A stretch of DNA of 32,795 nt from the NCBI RefSeq assembly GCF_900102525.1, contig NZ_FNBZ01000015.1, positions 1 through 32,795 of the forward strand. Direction: 5' to 3'. Of this stretch, positions 23,242-31,322 are shown piece by piece. Position 1 is the first letter of the stretch. The number at the start of each line of letters is the position of its first letter. The notes below the pieces were generated by a model. That model searched no databases. It saw only the letters and a list, made by a program, of their open reading frames with translations, and had not been told where the DNA came from. This DNA comes from Allobosea robiniae. GTDB taxonomy: Bacteria; Pseudomonadota; Alphaproteobacteria; Rhizobiales; Beijerinckiaceae. A program made the translations under genes and the position numbers.

Positions 23242-23958
23242 TCAGTGCAGCCCGCCGACGCCGATATAGCGTTCGAGCACCTCTGCATCGGCGCGCAGCG
23301 CATCCGGCCTGCCCGACCAGACGATCCGGCCGCGTTCGAGGATGATGACGTCCTCGGCGAAGGCCAGCGCGCTTTCCAGCCGCTGCTCGACGAAGAGGAT
23401 GGTCATCGTGCCGCTCGCGGCAAGGCGGCCGAAAGCTTCCATCAGCATGTCGCAGATGACCGGAGCCAGACCTTCCAGCGGCTCGTCTAGCAGCAGCACG
23501 GAGGGCTGTCCGAGGATCGTGCGCGCCGTCGCCAGCATCTGCTGCTCACCGCCGGAGAGCTGGGAGCCGAGATTGCGTCGGCGCTCGCCGAGGCGGGGAA
23601 AGAGCGCATAGGCTTCCTCGATCGCCGTGCGTGGGCGGCCCTTGAGCCCAGCGAAGAGGTTCTCCTCCACCGTCAGGCCCTTGAAGATTTCGCGGGTCTG
23701 CGGGACGAGGCCGATGCCGCCATGGGCGCGGGCCGCCGTGCCGAGCGCGGTGATATCCTGCCCGCCAAGGCTGATGTTGCCGGCGTAGCGCCGGGTCAGC
23801 CCCATCAGGCTCGCCATCAGAGTGGTCTTGCCCATACCGTTGCGGCCCAGGATGGAGAGGCGCCCGCCCGCTGGCACCGAAAACGAGACATCCTCCAGCA
23901 CATGGGTCTGGCCGTAGCCGGCGCTGAGGTTGCGGATGTCGAGCTCAGCTGCCGGCAT
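23242..23958 (-). CDS. livF: Branched-chain-amino-acid-type ABC ATPase, LivF
   Basis: A 238-residue ATPase of the LivF subfamily. Walker A GRNGMGKT is at residues 38-45, signature LSGGEQQML, Walker B VLLLDEPLEGLAP, and the switch His position is occupied by Glu-Gln (FVEQRLESA), as is normal in LivF. Two start codons are possible. ATG 23958 has GGGAG eight bases upstream and is preferred over ATG 23964, where the gap is only two. It overlaps the end of livG by 14 bases. It is the last gene of the pobA-liv run, so the importer it powers is more likely to carry an aromatic acid than leucine. That substrate is inference. Confidence 0.92.
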   Translation of the reverse strand: MPAAELDIRNLSAGYGQTHVLEDVSFSVPAGGRLSILGRNGMGKTTLMASLMGLTRRYAGNISLGGQDITALGTAARAHGGIGLVPQTREIFKGLTVEENLFAGLKGRPRTAIEEAYALFPRLGERRRNLGSQLSGGEQQMLATARTILGQPSVLLLDEPLEGLAPVICDMLMEAFGRLAASGTMTILFVEQRLESALAFAEDVIILERGRIVWSGRPDALRADAEVLERYIGVGGLH

Positions 23959-24703
23959 GGGCATAGCTCCCGAGATAGGCTTCGCGGACCTTGGGGTCCC
24001 TGGCGACCTCGGCCGGCAGGCCCTGGAAGATGAGCTCGCCTGCGGCCAGCACGACCACGCGCCTGGCGAAGCGGAAGACGAGGTCCATGTCGTGCTCGAT
24101 CATCAGCACGGCGAGCGAGGCCGGCAACCTTGCCAGCGCTTCCTCGATGCGCGGCGTGTCGCTGGACGGCACGCCGGCGGCGGGCTCGTCGAGAAGCAGC
24201 ACCTTGGGGCGCTGCGCCAGCGCGATCGCGATCTCCAGCAGGCGTTGTTGGCCATAGGCGATCGTCGCGACCTTGCGGCGGGCGACCTCGGTCAGGCCGA
24301 GCGTGGCGAGGATTTCGGCGGCTTCGTCCGTCGCTGCGGAATCGCCGTGGAAGCGGGCGAGGATGCGCGTCGCGCGGCCGAGCCGCTGCAGGATTGTCAT
24401 GACGACATGCTCTTCCGGCGTCATGTCCGGGAAGAGGCGCGTGACCTGGAAGGTGCGGACGAGGCCGCGCCTGACGCGCTTCACGGCGCCCAGGCTCGTG
24501 ATGTCCTCACCCGCGAGATGGACGCTGCCCGCGCTCGGCGGGATGCGGCCGGTGACGAGATTGACGAAGGTAGTCTTGCCGGCGCCGTTCGGGCCGATCA
24601 GGGCGAGGCGCTCGCCCTCGTTCATCGCCAGCGAGATGTCGCTGTTGACCTTCAGCCCGCCGAACGCCTTGGAGAGACCAGAAACTTCGAAGACCGCGCT
24701 CAT
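23945..24703 (-). CDS. livG: Branched-chain-amino-acid-type ABC ATPase, LivG
   Basis: A 252-residue ATPase of the LivG subfamily. Walker A GPNGAGKT is at residues 37-44, the Q-loop is in LVRTFQVTRLFPDMT, Walker B is VLLLDEPAAG and the switch His is in MIEHDMDLVF. The signature at residues 148-153 reads IAYGQQ instead of LSGGQ or LSYGE; Gly and Gln are kept, so activity is plausible. The start overlaps the livM stop by four bases. It works as a heterodimer with LivF on the LivH-LivM channel. Confidence 0.92.
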   Translation of the reverse strand: MSAVFEVSGLSKAFGGLKVNSDISLAMNEGERLALIGPNGAGKTTFVNLVTGRIPPSAGSVHLAGEDITSLGAVKRVRRGLVRTFQVTRLFPDMTPEEHVVMTILQRLGRATRILARFHGDSAATDEAAEILATLGLTEVARRKVATIAYGQQRLLEIAIALAQRPKVLLLDEPAAGVPSSDTPRIEEALARLPASLAVLMIEHDMDLVFRFARRVVVLAAGELIFQGLPAEVARDPKVREAYLGSYAHAGS

Positions 24704-25701
24704 CGGCCGGCCCTCCAGCGGTCGCGCGTCAACAGTCGGGCGAGTTCATCGAGCGTGCCGGAGAGCCCGCGCGGGGCGAAGAGCACGATGGCGATCAGCA
24801 CGGCGCCGACCAGCGTCATCCAGTGGAACGGGTTGATCGCGGCGACGATGTGCTCGAGCGCCATGAAGATCACCGTGCCGATCAGCGCGCCATAGAGATG
24901 GCCGATGCCGCCGAGCACCAGCATGACCAGCGCATTGGCGGAAACCTCGAAGCTCACGCTGTCGAGCCCCACGACCTGCGTCGCGATGGCCGCGAGCGCG
25001 CCGCCCATGCCGGCCACAGTGCCGGAGATGACGAACATCTTGAGCAGAACCGGGAAGGCGTAGATGCCGAGCGCGCTGATCCTGAGCGGGTCCTCCTTCA
25101 GGCCGCGACAGACCATGCCGAATGGCGAGCGCGTGACGAAGCGCAGCACGGCGAAGACGATCAGGAGCAGGCCGAGGCCGAAGAGATAGGCGCTGCGGCC
25201 CCAGAGATCGAACTCGAAGAGGCCGAAGAGCGGGGCAGGGCTCATGCCGGAGAGGCCGTCGCTGCCGCCGGTGATCGAGGAGGCCTTGTTGGCGGCCTCG
25301 TGCAGGAGCTGGACGATGGCGATCGAGAGCACGAGCTGCGGCAGGCCGTGGGCGCGCAGCATGATCGCGCCCATCAGGAGGCCCATGACGGCGCCCGCCG
25401 CGGCTCCGATCAGGATGAGCAGAACGGGGTCCGTGACGCCATGGACACAGGCGATGCCGGCTGCATAGGCGCCTGCGCCATAGAGCGCGCCCTGGCCGAG
25501 CGAGGCGATGCCGCAATAGCCGACGATGAGGTCGAGCGAGAGCACGAGCAGCGCGACCGAGATGACGCGGGTCAGGAAGGCGAGGTTATCGGGAAAGAGC
25601 CAGTAGCCGGCGAGGCCGACGAGCGCGATCAGGGCGAGGCCGAGGAGATCGCGGCCGAGCGTGCGGCCTGTGGATGCGGGCACGGGCATCCCGCTCGCCA
25701 T
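24700..25701 (-). CDS. livM: Branched-chain-amino-acid-type ABC permease, LivM
   Basis: A 333-residue inner-membrane permease of the LivM group. Features are a first helix LLGLALIALVGLAGYWLF, the conserved IVGYCGIASLGQGALYGAGA and the ATPase-contact region around GRSAYLFGL to SPFGMVCRGLKEDPLRISAL, with GGIGHLYGALIGTVIF near the end. It starts directly after the livH stop (TAAATG), so the two permeases are translated in sequence. An internal Met at residue 5 is an alternative start. Confidence 0.92.
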   Translation of the reverse strand: MASGMPVPASTGRTLGRDLLGLALIALVGLAGYWLFPDNLAFLTRVISVALLVLSLDLIVGYCGIASLGQGALYGAGAYAAGIACVHGVTDPVLLILIGAAAGAVMGLLMGAIMLRAHGLPQLVLSIAIVQLLHEAANKASSITGGSDGLSGMSPAPLFGLFEFDLWGRSAYLFGLGLLLIVFAVLRFVTRSPFGMVCRGLKEDPLRISALGIYAFPVLLKMFVISGTVAGMGGALAAIATQVVGLDSVSFEVSANALVMLVLGGIGHLYGALIGTVIFMALEHIVAAINPFHWMTLVGAVLIAIVLFAPRGLSGTLDELARLLTRDRWRAGR

Positions 25702-26565
25702 TTACTGCGCCCGCCCCATCAGGCCGCGCGGGAAGGCGCAGACCACCAGGATCACCGCGAGATAGAAGAAGAAATTGCCGAAATCCGGCACGAGGTAGCG
25801 CGCGGTGACATCGATGGCGCCGAGCAGCAGGCAGGCCGCCAGCGCGCCGGCAATCGAGCCCGCGCCGCCGACCGAGACGACGACGAGGAAGGTCACCATG
25901 TAGCGCAGCGCGTAATAGGGCTCGATCGGCAGGAACTCGGCGCCGACCACGCCGCCGAAGGCGGCAAGCCCGATGGCCAGCGCGAAGCTCGCCGCATAGA
26001 TGATCTCGGTGCGGATGCCGAGCGTCCGGGCCATCGGCGCGTTCTCGACGGCGGCGCGCAGATGGATGCCGAAGCCGGTGCGCTCGATCAGGAACCACAG
26101 GCCCCCGGCGACGACGAGGCCGCTCGCGATGACGAAGAGCCGGTGGCCGGCGATGCTGCGGAAGCCGAGGTCGACCGAGCGGGCGAGCTCTGCCGGCAGG
26201 GGAATGGTCTTCAGCGTCGGGCCGAAGAAATAGTTGGTGATGCCGATGACGCAGAAGGTGATGCCGATCGTCATCAGCACCTGAGAGAGCTCGCTACGAT
26301 CATAGATGCGGCGATAGAGCAGCCGCTCCAGCGGCACGGCGATAATGACCGTGCCGATCATGGCGAGCACGATTGCGAAGGCATAGCCGAGGCCGAGATC
26401 GCGCGCCGCATAGGAGGCGATATAGCCACCGATCATGGCGAAGGCGCCATGGGCGAGGTTCACCACCCGCATCAGGCCCATGGTCAGCGACAGGCCGATG
26501 CAGATGATGAACAGCGCCATGCCATAGGCCAGCGCGTCCATGGCGATGCTCAGCGCGGTCTGCAT
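25702..26565 (-). CDS. livH: Branched-chain-amino-acid-type ABC permease, LivH
   Basis: A 287-residue inner-membrane permease of the LivH group. The N-terminal region has SLTMGLMRVVNLAHGAFAMI, a hallmark of LivH, and later FGIHLRAAVENAPMARTLGI, the ATPase-contact loop. The segment VVSVGGAGSIAGALAACLLL and the short C-terminus are typical. It is separated from the binding-protein gene upstream by 72 bp containing a strong hairpin, and followed immediately by livM. Confidence 0.92.
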   Translation of the reverse strand: MQTALSIAMDALAYGMALFIICIGLSLTMGLMRVVNLAHGAFAMIGGYIASYAARDLGLGYAFAIVLAMIGTVIIAVPLERLLYRRIYDRSELSQVLMTIGITFCVIGITNYFFGPTLKTIPLPAELARSVDLGFRSIAGHRLFVIASGLVVAGGLWFLIERTGFGIHLRAAVENAPMARTLGIRTEIIYAASFALAIGLAAFGGVVGAEFLPIEPYYALRYMVTFLVVVSVGGAGSIAGALAACLLLGAIDVTARYLVPDFGNFFFYLAVILVVCAFPRGLMGRAQ

Positions 26566-26594
26566 GCTGCGGGCCTCGTCGAACGGGAGCGGAG

Positions 26595-26618
26595 GGCGGG
26601 AGCTCGCATGCTCCCGCC
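26595..26618 (-). other. Intercistronic hairpin between binding protein and livH
   Basis: GGCGGGAGC and GCTCCCGCC make a perfect 9-bp GC-rich stem around the 6-base loop TCGCAT. There is no T-run after it in the direction of transcription. A stem at this spot, after the abundant binding-protein message, usually protects that message and lowers expression of the permease genes. That role is inference. Confidence 0.5.
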
Positions 26619-26637
26619 GCGTTTCAGGCTGAGGGTA

Positions 26638-27831
26638 TTACTTCGCCAGGCCGGGGTCCTTCTGCTCCGGCACGCTGGCGATCTCCTTGTTGATCCAGCG
26701 GCCCTGGGCATCCTTCGCGACTTCGCGCAGATAGATCGTCTGGGTGATGTGGCGGGTCTCCGGATCGATCTTGACCGGGCCGCGCGGACTTTCCCAGCCG
26801 AGCCCCTTGACCGCCTCGACCGCCTTCTCGGCATCCTGCTTGCCGGCAGTGGCCGCGATCATCTTGGAGATCACGAACATCCCGTCATAGGCGCCGACCG
26901 CGGGGAAGGAGAGCAGATCGGGCGCACCGATCGCCTTCTCGGCTGCGGCGACGAAGCGCTTGTTGATCTCCGATTCATGCGAGACCGCATAGTGGAACGA
27001 GGTGATCAGGCCGGCCGCCGCCTCGCCCAGGGCCGGCAGGTCCGATTCCTGGGTCAGGTCGCCCGGCGCGAAGAGCTTGACGCCCGCCTTCTTCAGGCCG
27101 GTGTCGCTGAAGGCCTTGACGAAGCCGAGCGTCGGCGGGCCCGACGGCAGGAAGGCGAAGACGCCCTCGGCCCCGGCATCGCGAATGCGCTGCATGATCG
27201 GGCTGAACTCGGTGGTGTTGAGCGGGATGCGGATCGCTTCCTTGACCTCGCCGCCGGCCGCCTCGATCGCCTTCTTGAAGGCGCCCTCGGCATCGACGCC
27301 CGGGCCGTAATCGCTGACGATCGAGACGAATTTCTTGACGCCGCGCTCCACCGCCGCCTTGCCGAGCGGCGTCGTGGTCTGCCCCAGGGTGAAGGAGGTA
27401 CGCACGACCAGCGGCGAGGAATTCATGATCGCCGAGGTCGCGGCGTTGAAGATCACCAGCGGGACATTGCCCTGCTTCAGCAGCGGGGTAATCGCCATCG
27501 CATCCGGCGTGAAATAGACGCCGCCGAGATACTGCACCTTGTCGCGGACGATCAACTCCTGCGCCAGCGCGCGGGCCTGCTGCGGATTGGCGGTCGGCAG
27601 GTCGCGATAGACCAGCTCGATATCGTGGCCGGCGACGGTCTTGCCGTTCTGGGCCAGCCAGGCCTCGGCGCCGGCCTGGAAATTCTTGCCCTGCAGGGCG
27701 AAGGGGCCGGAGAACGGCCCGATGATGCCGACCTTGATCGTATCGGCCCAGGCGGAAGCACTGAGCGTGAGCGCTCCGGCCAGCGCCAGCGCTCCGGCCG
27801 GCAGCAACCTGTTCAGGAAACCCTTGGTCAT
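26638..27831 (-). CDS. Periplasmic binding protein, Leu/Ile/Val-type (Peripla_BP_6), probable aromatic-acid binder
   Basis: A 397-residue solute-binding protein. The signal peptide is LLPAGALALAGALTLSASAW with cleavage after SAWA near residue 30, then DTIKVGIIGPFSGPFALQGK, the standard family opening. Other markers are SIVSDYGPGVDAEGAFKKA and DGMFVISKMIAATAGKQDAE. GGGAGGAG lies close before the ATG at 27831; the frame continues upstream only as a shadow of pobA. It is 122 bp downstream of pobA on the same strand and precedes livHMGF. In Rhodopseudomonas and relatives, Liv-family binding proteins near aromatic genes bind benzoate-type acids. 4-hydroxybenzoate is therefore the likeliest ligand here, by inference. 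Confidence 0.9.
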   Translation of the reverse strand: MTKGFLNRLLPAGALALAGALTLSASAWADTIKVGIIGPFSGPFALQGKNFQAGAEAWLAQNGKTVAGHDIELVYRDLPTANPQQARALAQELIVRDKVQYLGGVYFTPDAMAITPLLKQGNVPLVIFNAATSAIMNSSPLVVRTSFTLGQTTTPLGKAAVERGVKKFVSIVSDYGPGVDAEGAFKKAIEAAGGEVKEAIRIPLNTTEFSPIMQRIRDAGAEGVFAFLPSGPPTLGFVKAFSDTGLKKAGVKLFAPGDLTQESDLPALGEAAAGLITSFHYAVSHESEINKRFVAAAEKAIGAPDLLSFPAVGAYDGMFVISKMIAATAGKQDAEKAVEAVKGLGWESPRGPVKIDPETRHITQTIYLREVAKDAQGRWINKEIASVPEQKDPGLAK

Positions 27832-27953
27832 TCCATCTCCTCCCGATCCTGCCTGACTCGGCACTGCTTTAGCTCTTCGGGCCGGTCGCCGCCATGGCGC
27901 CAAGCCTCTTGTCGTCACCAACGCAATTTTCTGCCGCAAGGGCAAGACGGCCT

Positions 27954-29126
27954 TCAGTAGGGCAGGCCGACATAGTTCTCGGCGACGGCCGTCGCTGCCG
28001 CGCGCGAATGCACGAGATAATCGAACTCGGCCTGCTGAATGCGCTGATCGAAGCCGTCCCGCTCCGGGAAGCGATGCAGCAGGTTGGTCATCCACCAGGA
28101 GAAGCGCTCGGCTTTCCAGACGCGCGCGAGCGCCCGGGCCGAATAGCCGTCGAGCCCGGCATTCGAGCCCTCGCGATAATGCTCGCGAAAGGCGTCGAAG
28201 AGATAGCGCACGTCGCTGGCGGCGAGATTGAGGCCCTTGGCGCCGGTCGGCGGCACGATATGGGCGGCGTCGCCCGCCAGGAAGAGCCGGCCGAAACGCA
28301 TCGGCTCGGCGACGAAAGAGCGCAACGGCGCGATGCTCTTCTCCAACGAGGGGCCGGTTATCACCGCTTCGGCGACCTCGGCCGGCAGGCGGCGGCGCAG
28401 TTCGTCGAAGAAGGCGTCGTCGGACCAGTTGCTCGCCTTCTCTTCGAGCGGGACCTGCACATAGTAGCGGCTGCGCTCGGCCGAGCGCATCGAGCAAAGC
28501 GCGAAGCCGCGTTCGTGATTGGCGTAGACCAGCTCATGAGCAGCCGGAGGTCTGTCGACCAGCAGGCCGAGCCAGCCGAAGGGATAGACGCGCTCGAAGG
28601 TTTGCAGGGAGCCCGCCGGGACGGAGGCGCGGGAGACGCCGTGATAGCCGTCGCAGCCGGCGATGAAATCGCAATGCAGCTCCTGCTGCTCCCCGTTCTC
28701 CTGGAAGGTCAGGCGCGGCGCGGCGCCGTCGAAATCATGGAGCGCGACGTTCTCGGCCTCGTAGACCGTGGGGCGGCCGAGCGCCTGTCGGGCTTCGATC
28801 AGGTCGCGCGTGACCTCGGTCTGGCCGTAGACGGTGACCGTCCTGCCGCCGCTCAGGTCTTTCAGATCGAGGCGATGGAGCGTGCCGCCGAAGGCGAGCG
28901 AGAAGCCGTCATGGACGAGGCCCTCGTGATCGAGCCGCTCGCCGACGCCAGCCTCGTGCAGGAGGTCGACCATGCCCTGTTCGAGCACGCCGGCACGGAT
29001 GCGCGACAGCACGTAATCGGCGCTGCGCCGTTCGAGGATGATGTTGTCGATGCCGGCGCGCGACAGGAGCTGCCCGAGCAGCAATCCCGCGGGCCCCGCG
29101 CCGATGATTGCAACCTGCGTCCGCAT
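27954..29126 (-). CDS. pobA: 4-hydroxybenzoate 3-monooxygenase PobA
   Basis: A 390-residue FAD monooxygenase that converts 4-hydroxybenzoate to protocatechuate with NADPH and O2. The sequence matches the family closely: FAD motif GAGPAG at residues 9-14, LERRSADYVLSRIRAGVLEQ with Arg42 and Arg44 near NADPH and FAD, RVYPFGWLGLL (substrate Tyr), SAERSRYYVQVPL (substrate Ser, Arg and Tyr positions) and the second FAD signature LAGDAAHIVPPTGAKGLNLA. The length equals the usual 390-394. The frame is open to 29510, but the family-typical MRTQVAIIGAG start is at 29126, with GGGAGG slightly far upstream. It is divergent from pobR and leads the liv genes on the same strand. Confidence 0.95.
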   Translation of the reverse strand: MRTQVAIIGAGPAGLLLGQLLSRAGIDNIILERRSADYVLSRIRAGVLEQGMVDLLHEAGVGERLDHEGLVHDGFSLAFGGTLHRLDLKDLSGGRTVTVYGQTEVTRDLIEARQALGRPTVYEAENVALHDFDGAAPRLTFQENGEQQELHCDFIAGCDGYHGVSRASVPAGSLQTFERVYPFGWLGLLVDRPPAAHELVYANHERGFALCSMRSAERSRYYVQVPLEEKASNWSDDAFFDELRRRLPAEVAEAVITGPSLEKSIAPLRSFVAEPMRFGRLFLAGDAAHIVPPTGAKGLNLAASDVRYLFDAFREHYREGSNAGLDGYSARALARVWKAERFSWWMTNLLHRFPERDGFDQRIQQAEFDYLVHSRAAATAVAENYVGLPY

Positions 29127-29258
29127 TGTTCTTCTTTGCCTCCCGCGAAGCGATCGGCTTGCACCGTTCGATCCGCGTGAAGAGGCTAAGCCCTGACGGG
29201 CAGTTGACGGAATGGAGGAAACGCGCAGTGTCTTGGACAAATCGATCCTGAGGTCGGC
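29127..29258. promoter_or_regulatory. pobA-pobR divergent control region
   Basis: A 132-bp spacer between divergent starts, where the PobR operator and both promoters must lie. On the plus strand TTGACG at 29204-29209 is a reasonable -35 for pobR, but no good -10 follows at 17 bp. I could not identify a clear direct repeat of the AraC type. GAGG six bases before ATG 29259 is the pobR ribosome-binding site. Confidence 0.45.
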
Positions 29259-30134
29259 ATGCCCGCGACCATCGTCCCTGCTTATTGGCTCTATGGCGAG
29301 CGTCTGGCGGAACGCTTTCCTGACGCGCTCCATATCGAGCCGATCGTGGCGCGCAGTTCGCTCCATGGCTGGACGATCCAGCCGCATCTGCATCACGACC
29401 TCTTCCAGTTCTTCCTGGTCACGCAGGGCGGGGGGCGGACGCGCGTGGACGGGCGCGACCATCGGCTTGCGCCGGGCGCGGCCCTCCTGCTGCCACCCTC
29501 GACCATCCATGAATTCGCGTTTCTGGAAGATACGGACGGTTTCGTCGCCAGCGCGGCCGCGACCTCGCTGAGGCGGCTGTTCGAGAGCGAGCCGGAGGCG
29601 CGTTCGCTGCTCGGGGCGCCGGCCGTGCTGTCGGTGGCTGCGTCAGGCGCGCAGGCGACAATGCTCGAATCCCTGATGCAGCTTGCCATGCGCGAGTTTG
29701 CCGCCAACCTGCCGGCGCGCGAGTTTTCGCTCGGGGCCTATGCCGATCTCATCGCTTCCTGGTTCGTGCGGGCGATGCGCGGCGCGAAGGCCAGTGGCGA
29801 GCCGGCCAAGGACCCGCGCGCCGGGCTCGTGCGCCGTTTCGTCGAGCGCGTCGAGATGCGGTTCCAGCATCATGACTCGCTCGACGATCACGCGCGCGAA
29901 CTCGGCGTCTCCGTGCCGCATCTGTCGCGCTCTTGCCGGGAGTTGCTCGGCCGTTCCGCCGCGCGGGTCATCCAGGACCGGTTGATGATCGAGGCGCGGC
30001 GCGACCTCGTCTATACCGCGATGTCGATCTCGCAGATCTCGTTCCGGCTCGGCTTCACCGATCCCGCCTATTTCTCGCGGTTCTTCGCCAAGCGGGCGGG
30101 CGTGTCGCCTTCGGATTACCGAGCGAAGGCCTGA
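29259..30134 (+). CDS. pobR: AraC-family regulator of 4-hydroxybenzoate catabolism, PobR
   Basis: A 291-residue AraC/XylS-family activator. The N-terminal half is a cupin-like sensor (IQPHLHHDLFQFFLVTQGGG, then LLLPPSTIHEFAF). The C-terminal 90 residues hold the two helix-turn-helix motifs: DHARELGVSVPHLSRSCREL and ISQISFRLGFTDPAYFSRFF, ending in the usual GVSPSDYRA. AraC-type PobR proteins that activate pobA in response to 4-hydroxybenzoate are known from Pseudomonas and Rhizobium relatives (Acinetobacter uses an unrelated IclR type). The divergent arrangement with pobA supports the name. It ends six bases from the convergent pcaDC stop, leaving no room for a separate terminator. Confidence 0.9.
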   Translation: MPATIVPAYWLYGERLAERFPDALHIEPIVARSSLHGWTIQPHLHHDLFQFFLVTQGGGRTRVDGRDHRLAPGAALLLPPSTIHEFAFLEDTDGFVASAAATSLRRLFESEPEARSLLGAPAVLSVAASGAQATMLESLMQLAMREFAANLPAREFSLGAYADLIASWFVRAMRGAKASGEPAKDPRAGLVRRFVERVEMRFQHHDSLDDHARELGVSVPHLSRSCRELLGRSAARVIQDRLMIEARRDLVYTAMSISQISFRLGFTDPAYFSRFFAKRAGVSPSDYRAKA

Positions 30135-30140
30135 GACGAC

Positions 30141-31322
30141 TTACCCGGCCGCCTCGATCTCCTTCATTACCGCGGCGGCCTCGGCGAAGGCGCTGTTGCC
30201 GGCGGGGACGCCGGCATAGATCGCCGTCTGCATCAGCACCTCCTTGAGGTCGTCGCGGGTAAAGCCGCCGCGCGTCAGGCCGGCGCGGACATGGAGGCGG
30301 AATTCCTCCCAGCGGCCGAGGCTTGCGGTGATCGCCAGGACGAGCAGGCGGCGCGTACGGTCGTCGAGGCCGGGTCGGCTCCAGATCTCCTGCCAGGCGA
30401 TGCGGGTGATCATCGCCTGGAAATCGGCATTGAACGGCGTGCGGTTGGCGAGCGATCGGTCGACCCAGTCGTCGCCGAGCACGCGGCGGCGGTTCTTGAG
30501 GCCGGCTTCGAACAGGGCTTCTGCCGCGTCCTGAGTATCCGGACCGGGCGAGAGGAAGGCGCGCAGGGCGCCGGCGAGCGTGGCGGGGGCTTCGAGCGGC
30601 GCGAGATGGCCGCAATCGAGCCGCTCAAGCGTCGCGCCAGGCATGGCGGCGAGAAGGTTCTCGCCATGGCCGGCGAAGGGCGTGGAAGCATCGCGCTCGC
30701 CGACGATCACGAGAGTCGGACAGGTGAGGCTGGGGATACGGTCGATCAGCTCCATGTCGCGAATCGCGGCGCCGGCTCCGGCATAGCCCTCGCTGTTCAT
30801 GGCGACGAGGTTGCGCCGGACGCTCTCCGTGATGGCCGGCTGGCCGGCGGAGAAGGCGGGCGAGAGGAAGCGCTGCATGGCGAGATCGGCGATCGCCGCA
30901 GTGCCCCCGGTGCGGACCTTGGTGATCCGGTCCTGCCAGGCCGCCTTGTCCATGGTGGCGGAAGTGCAGATCAGCGCCAGCGCCGAGACGCGCTCGGGCC
31001 GGGACAGCGCCAGCTCCATCGCGATCATGCCGCCGAGCGAGACGCCGGCGATCGCGGCCTGCGGGATGCCGGCTGTGTCCATGACCGCGGCGACATCGTC
31101 GGCCAGAAGGGCGAGGGAATAGTCGCCCCCCGGCGCATCGGAGGCGCCATGGCCTCGCGTGTCGAGCCGCAGCACCCGGAAGGCGGTGAGCAGGGCGGGC
31201 ATCGCCGCATCCCACAAACCGAGATCGGTGCCGATCGAGTTGAGCAGGACGAGGGCGGGCTTGTCGTCCGTGCCCTCGAGCTTCCAGTAGATGCGGGCGT
31301 CATTGCTCGCTGCGAAAGGCAT
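30141..31322 (-). CDS. pcaDC: Fused 3-oxoadipate enol-lactonase / 4-carboxymuconolactone decarboxylase (PcaDC, PcaL-like)
   Basis: A 393-residue two-domain enzyme of the protocatechuate pathway. Residues 1-260 are an alpha/beta hydrolase (PcaD) with nucleophile Ser95 in GVSLGGM, Asp211 in GERDASTPF and His239 in CGHLAPLEAP. Residues about 265-393 are the PcaC-type decarboxylase, with TRRLLVLAITASLGRWEEF, HVRAGLTRGGF and MQTAIYAGVPAGNSAF. The decarboxylase removes CO2 from 4-carboxymuconolactone; the lactonase then makes 3-oxoadipate, so the fusion joins consecutive steps in reverse order along the chain. GAGG lies eight bases before ATG 31322. The start overlaps the pcaB end by 23 bases. The frame extends further upstream only as a shadow of pcaB. 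Confidence 0.93.
   Translation of the reverse strand: MPFAASNDARIYWKLEGTDDKPALVLLNSIGTDLGLWDAAMPALLTAFRVLRLDTRGHGASDAPGGDYSLALLADDVAAVMDTAGIPQAAIAGVSLGGMIAMELALSRPERVSALALICTSATMDKAAWQDRITKVRTGGTAAIADLAMQRFLSPAFSAGQPAITESVRRNLVAMNSEGYAGAGAAIRDMELIDRIPSLTCPTLVIVGERDASTPFAGHGENLLAAMPGATLERLDCGHLAPLEAPATLAGALRAFLSPGPDTQDAAEALFEAGLKNRRRVLGDDWVDRSLANRTPFNADFQAMITRIAWQEIWSRPGLDDRTRRLLVLAITASLGRWEEFRLHVRAGLTRGGFTRDDLKEVLMQTAIYAGVPAGNSAFAEAAAVMKEIEAAG

Noticed and set aside
24823..27960. A 1045-codon open frame on the plus strand
   Set aside because: It lies opposite livM, livH and the binding-protein gene, and is rich in Arg, Asp, Glu, Gly and His with no recognisable domain. It is a shadow frame produced by high GC at third positions.
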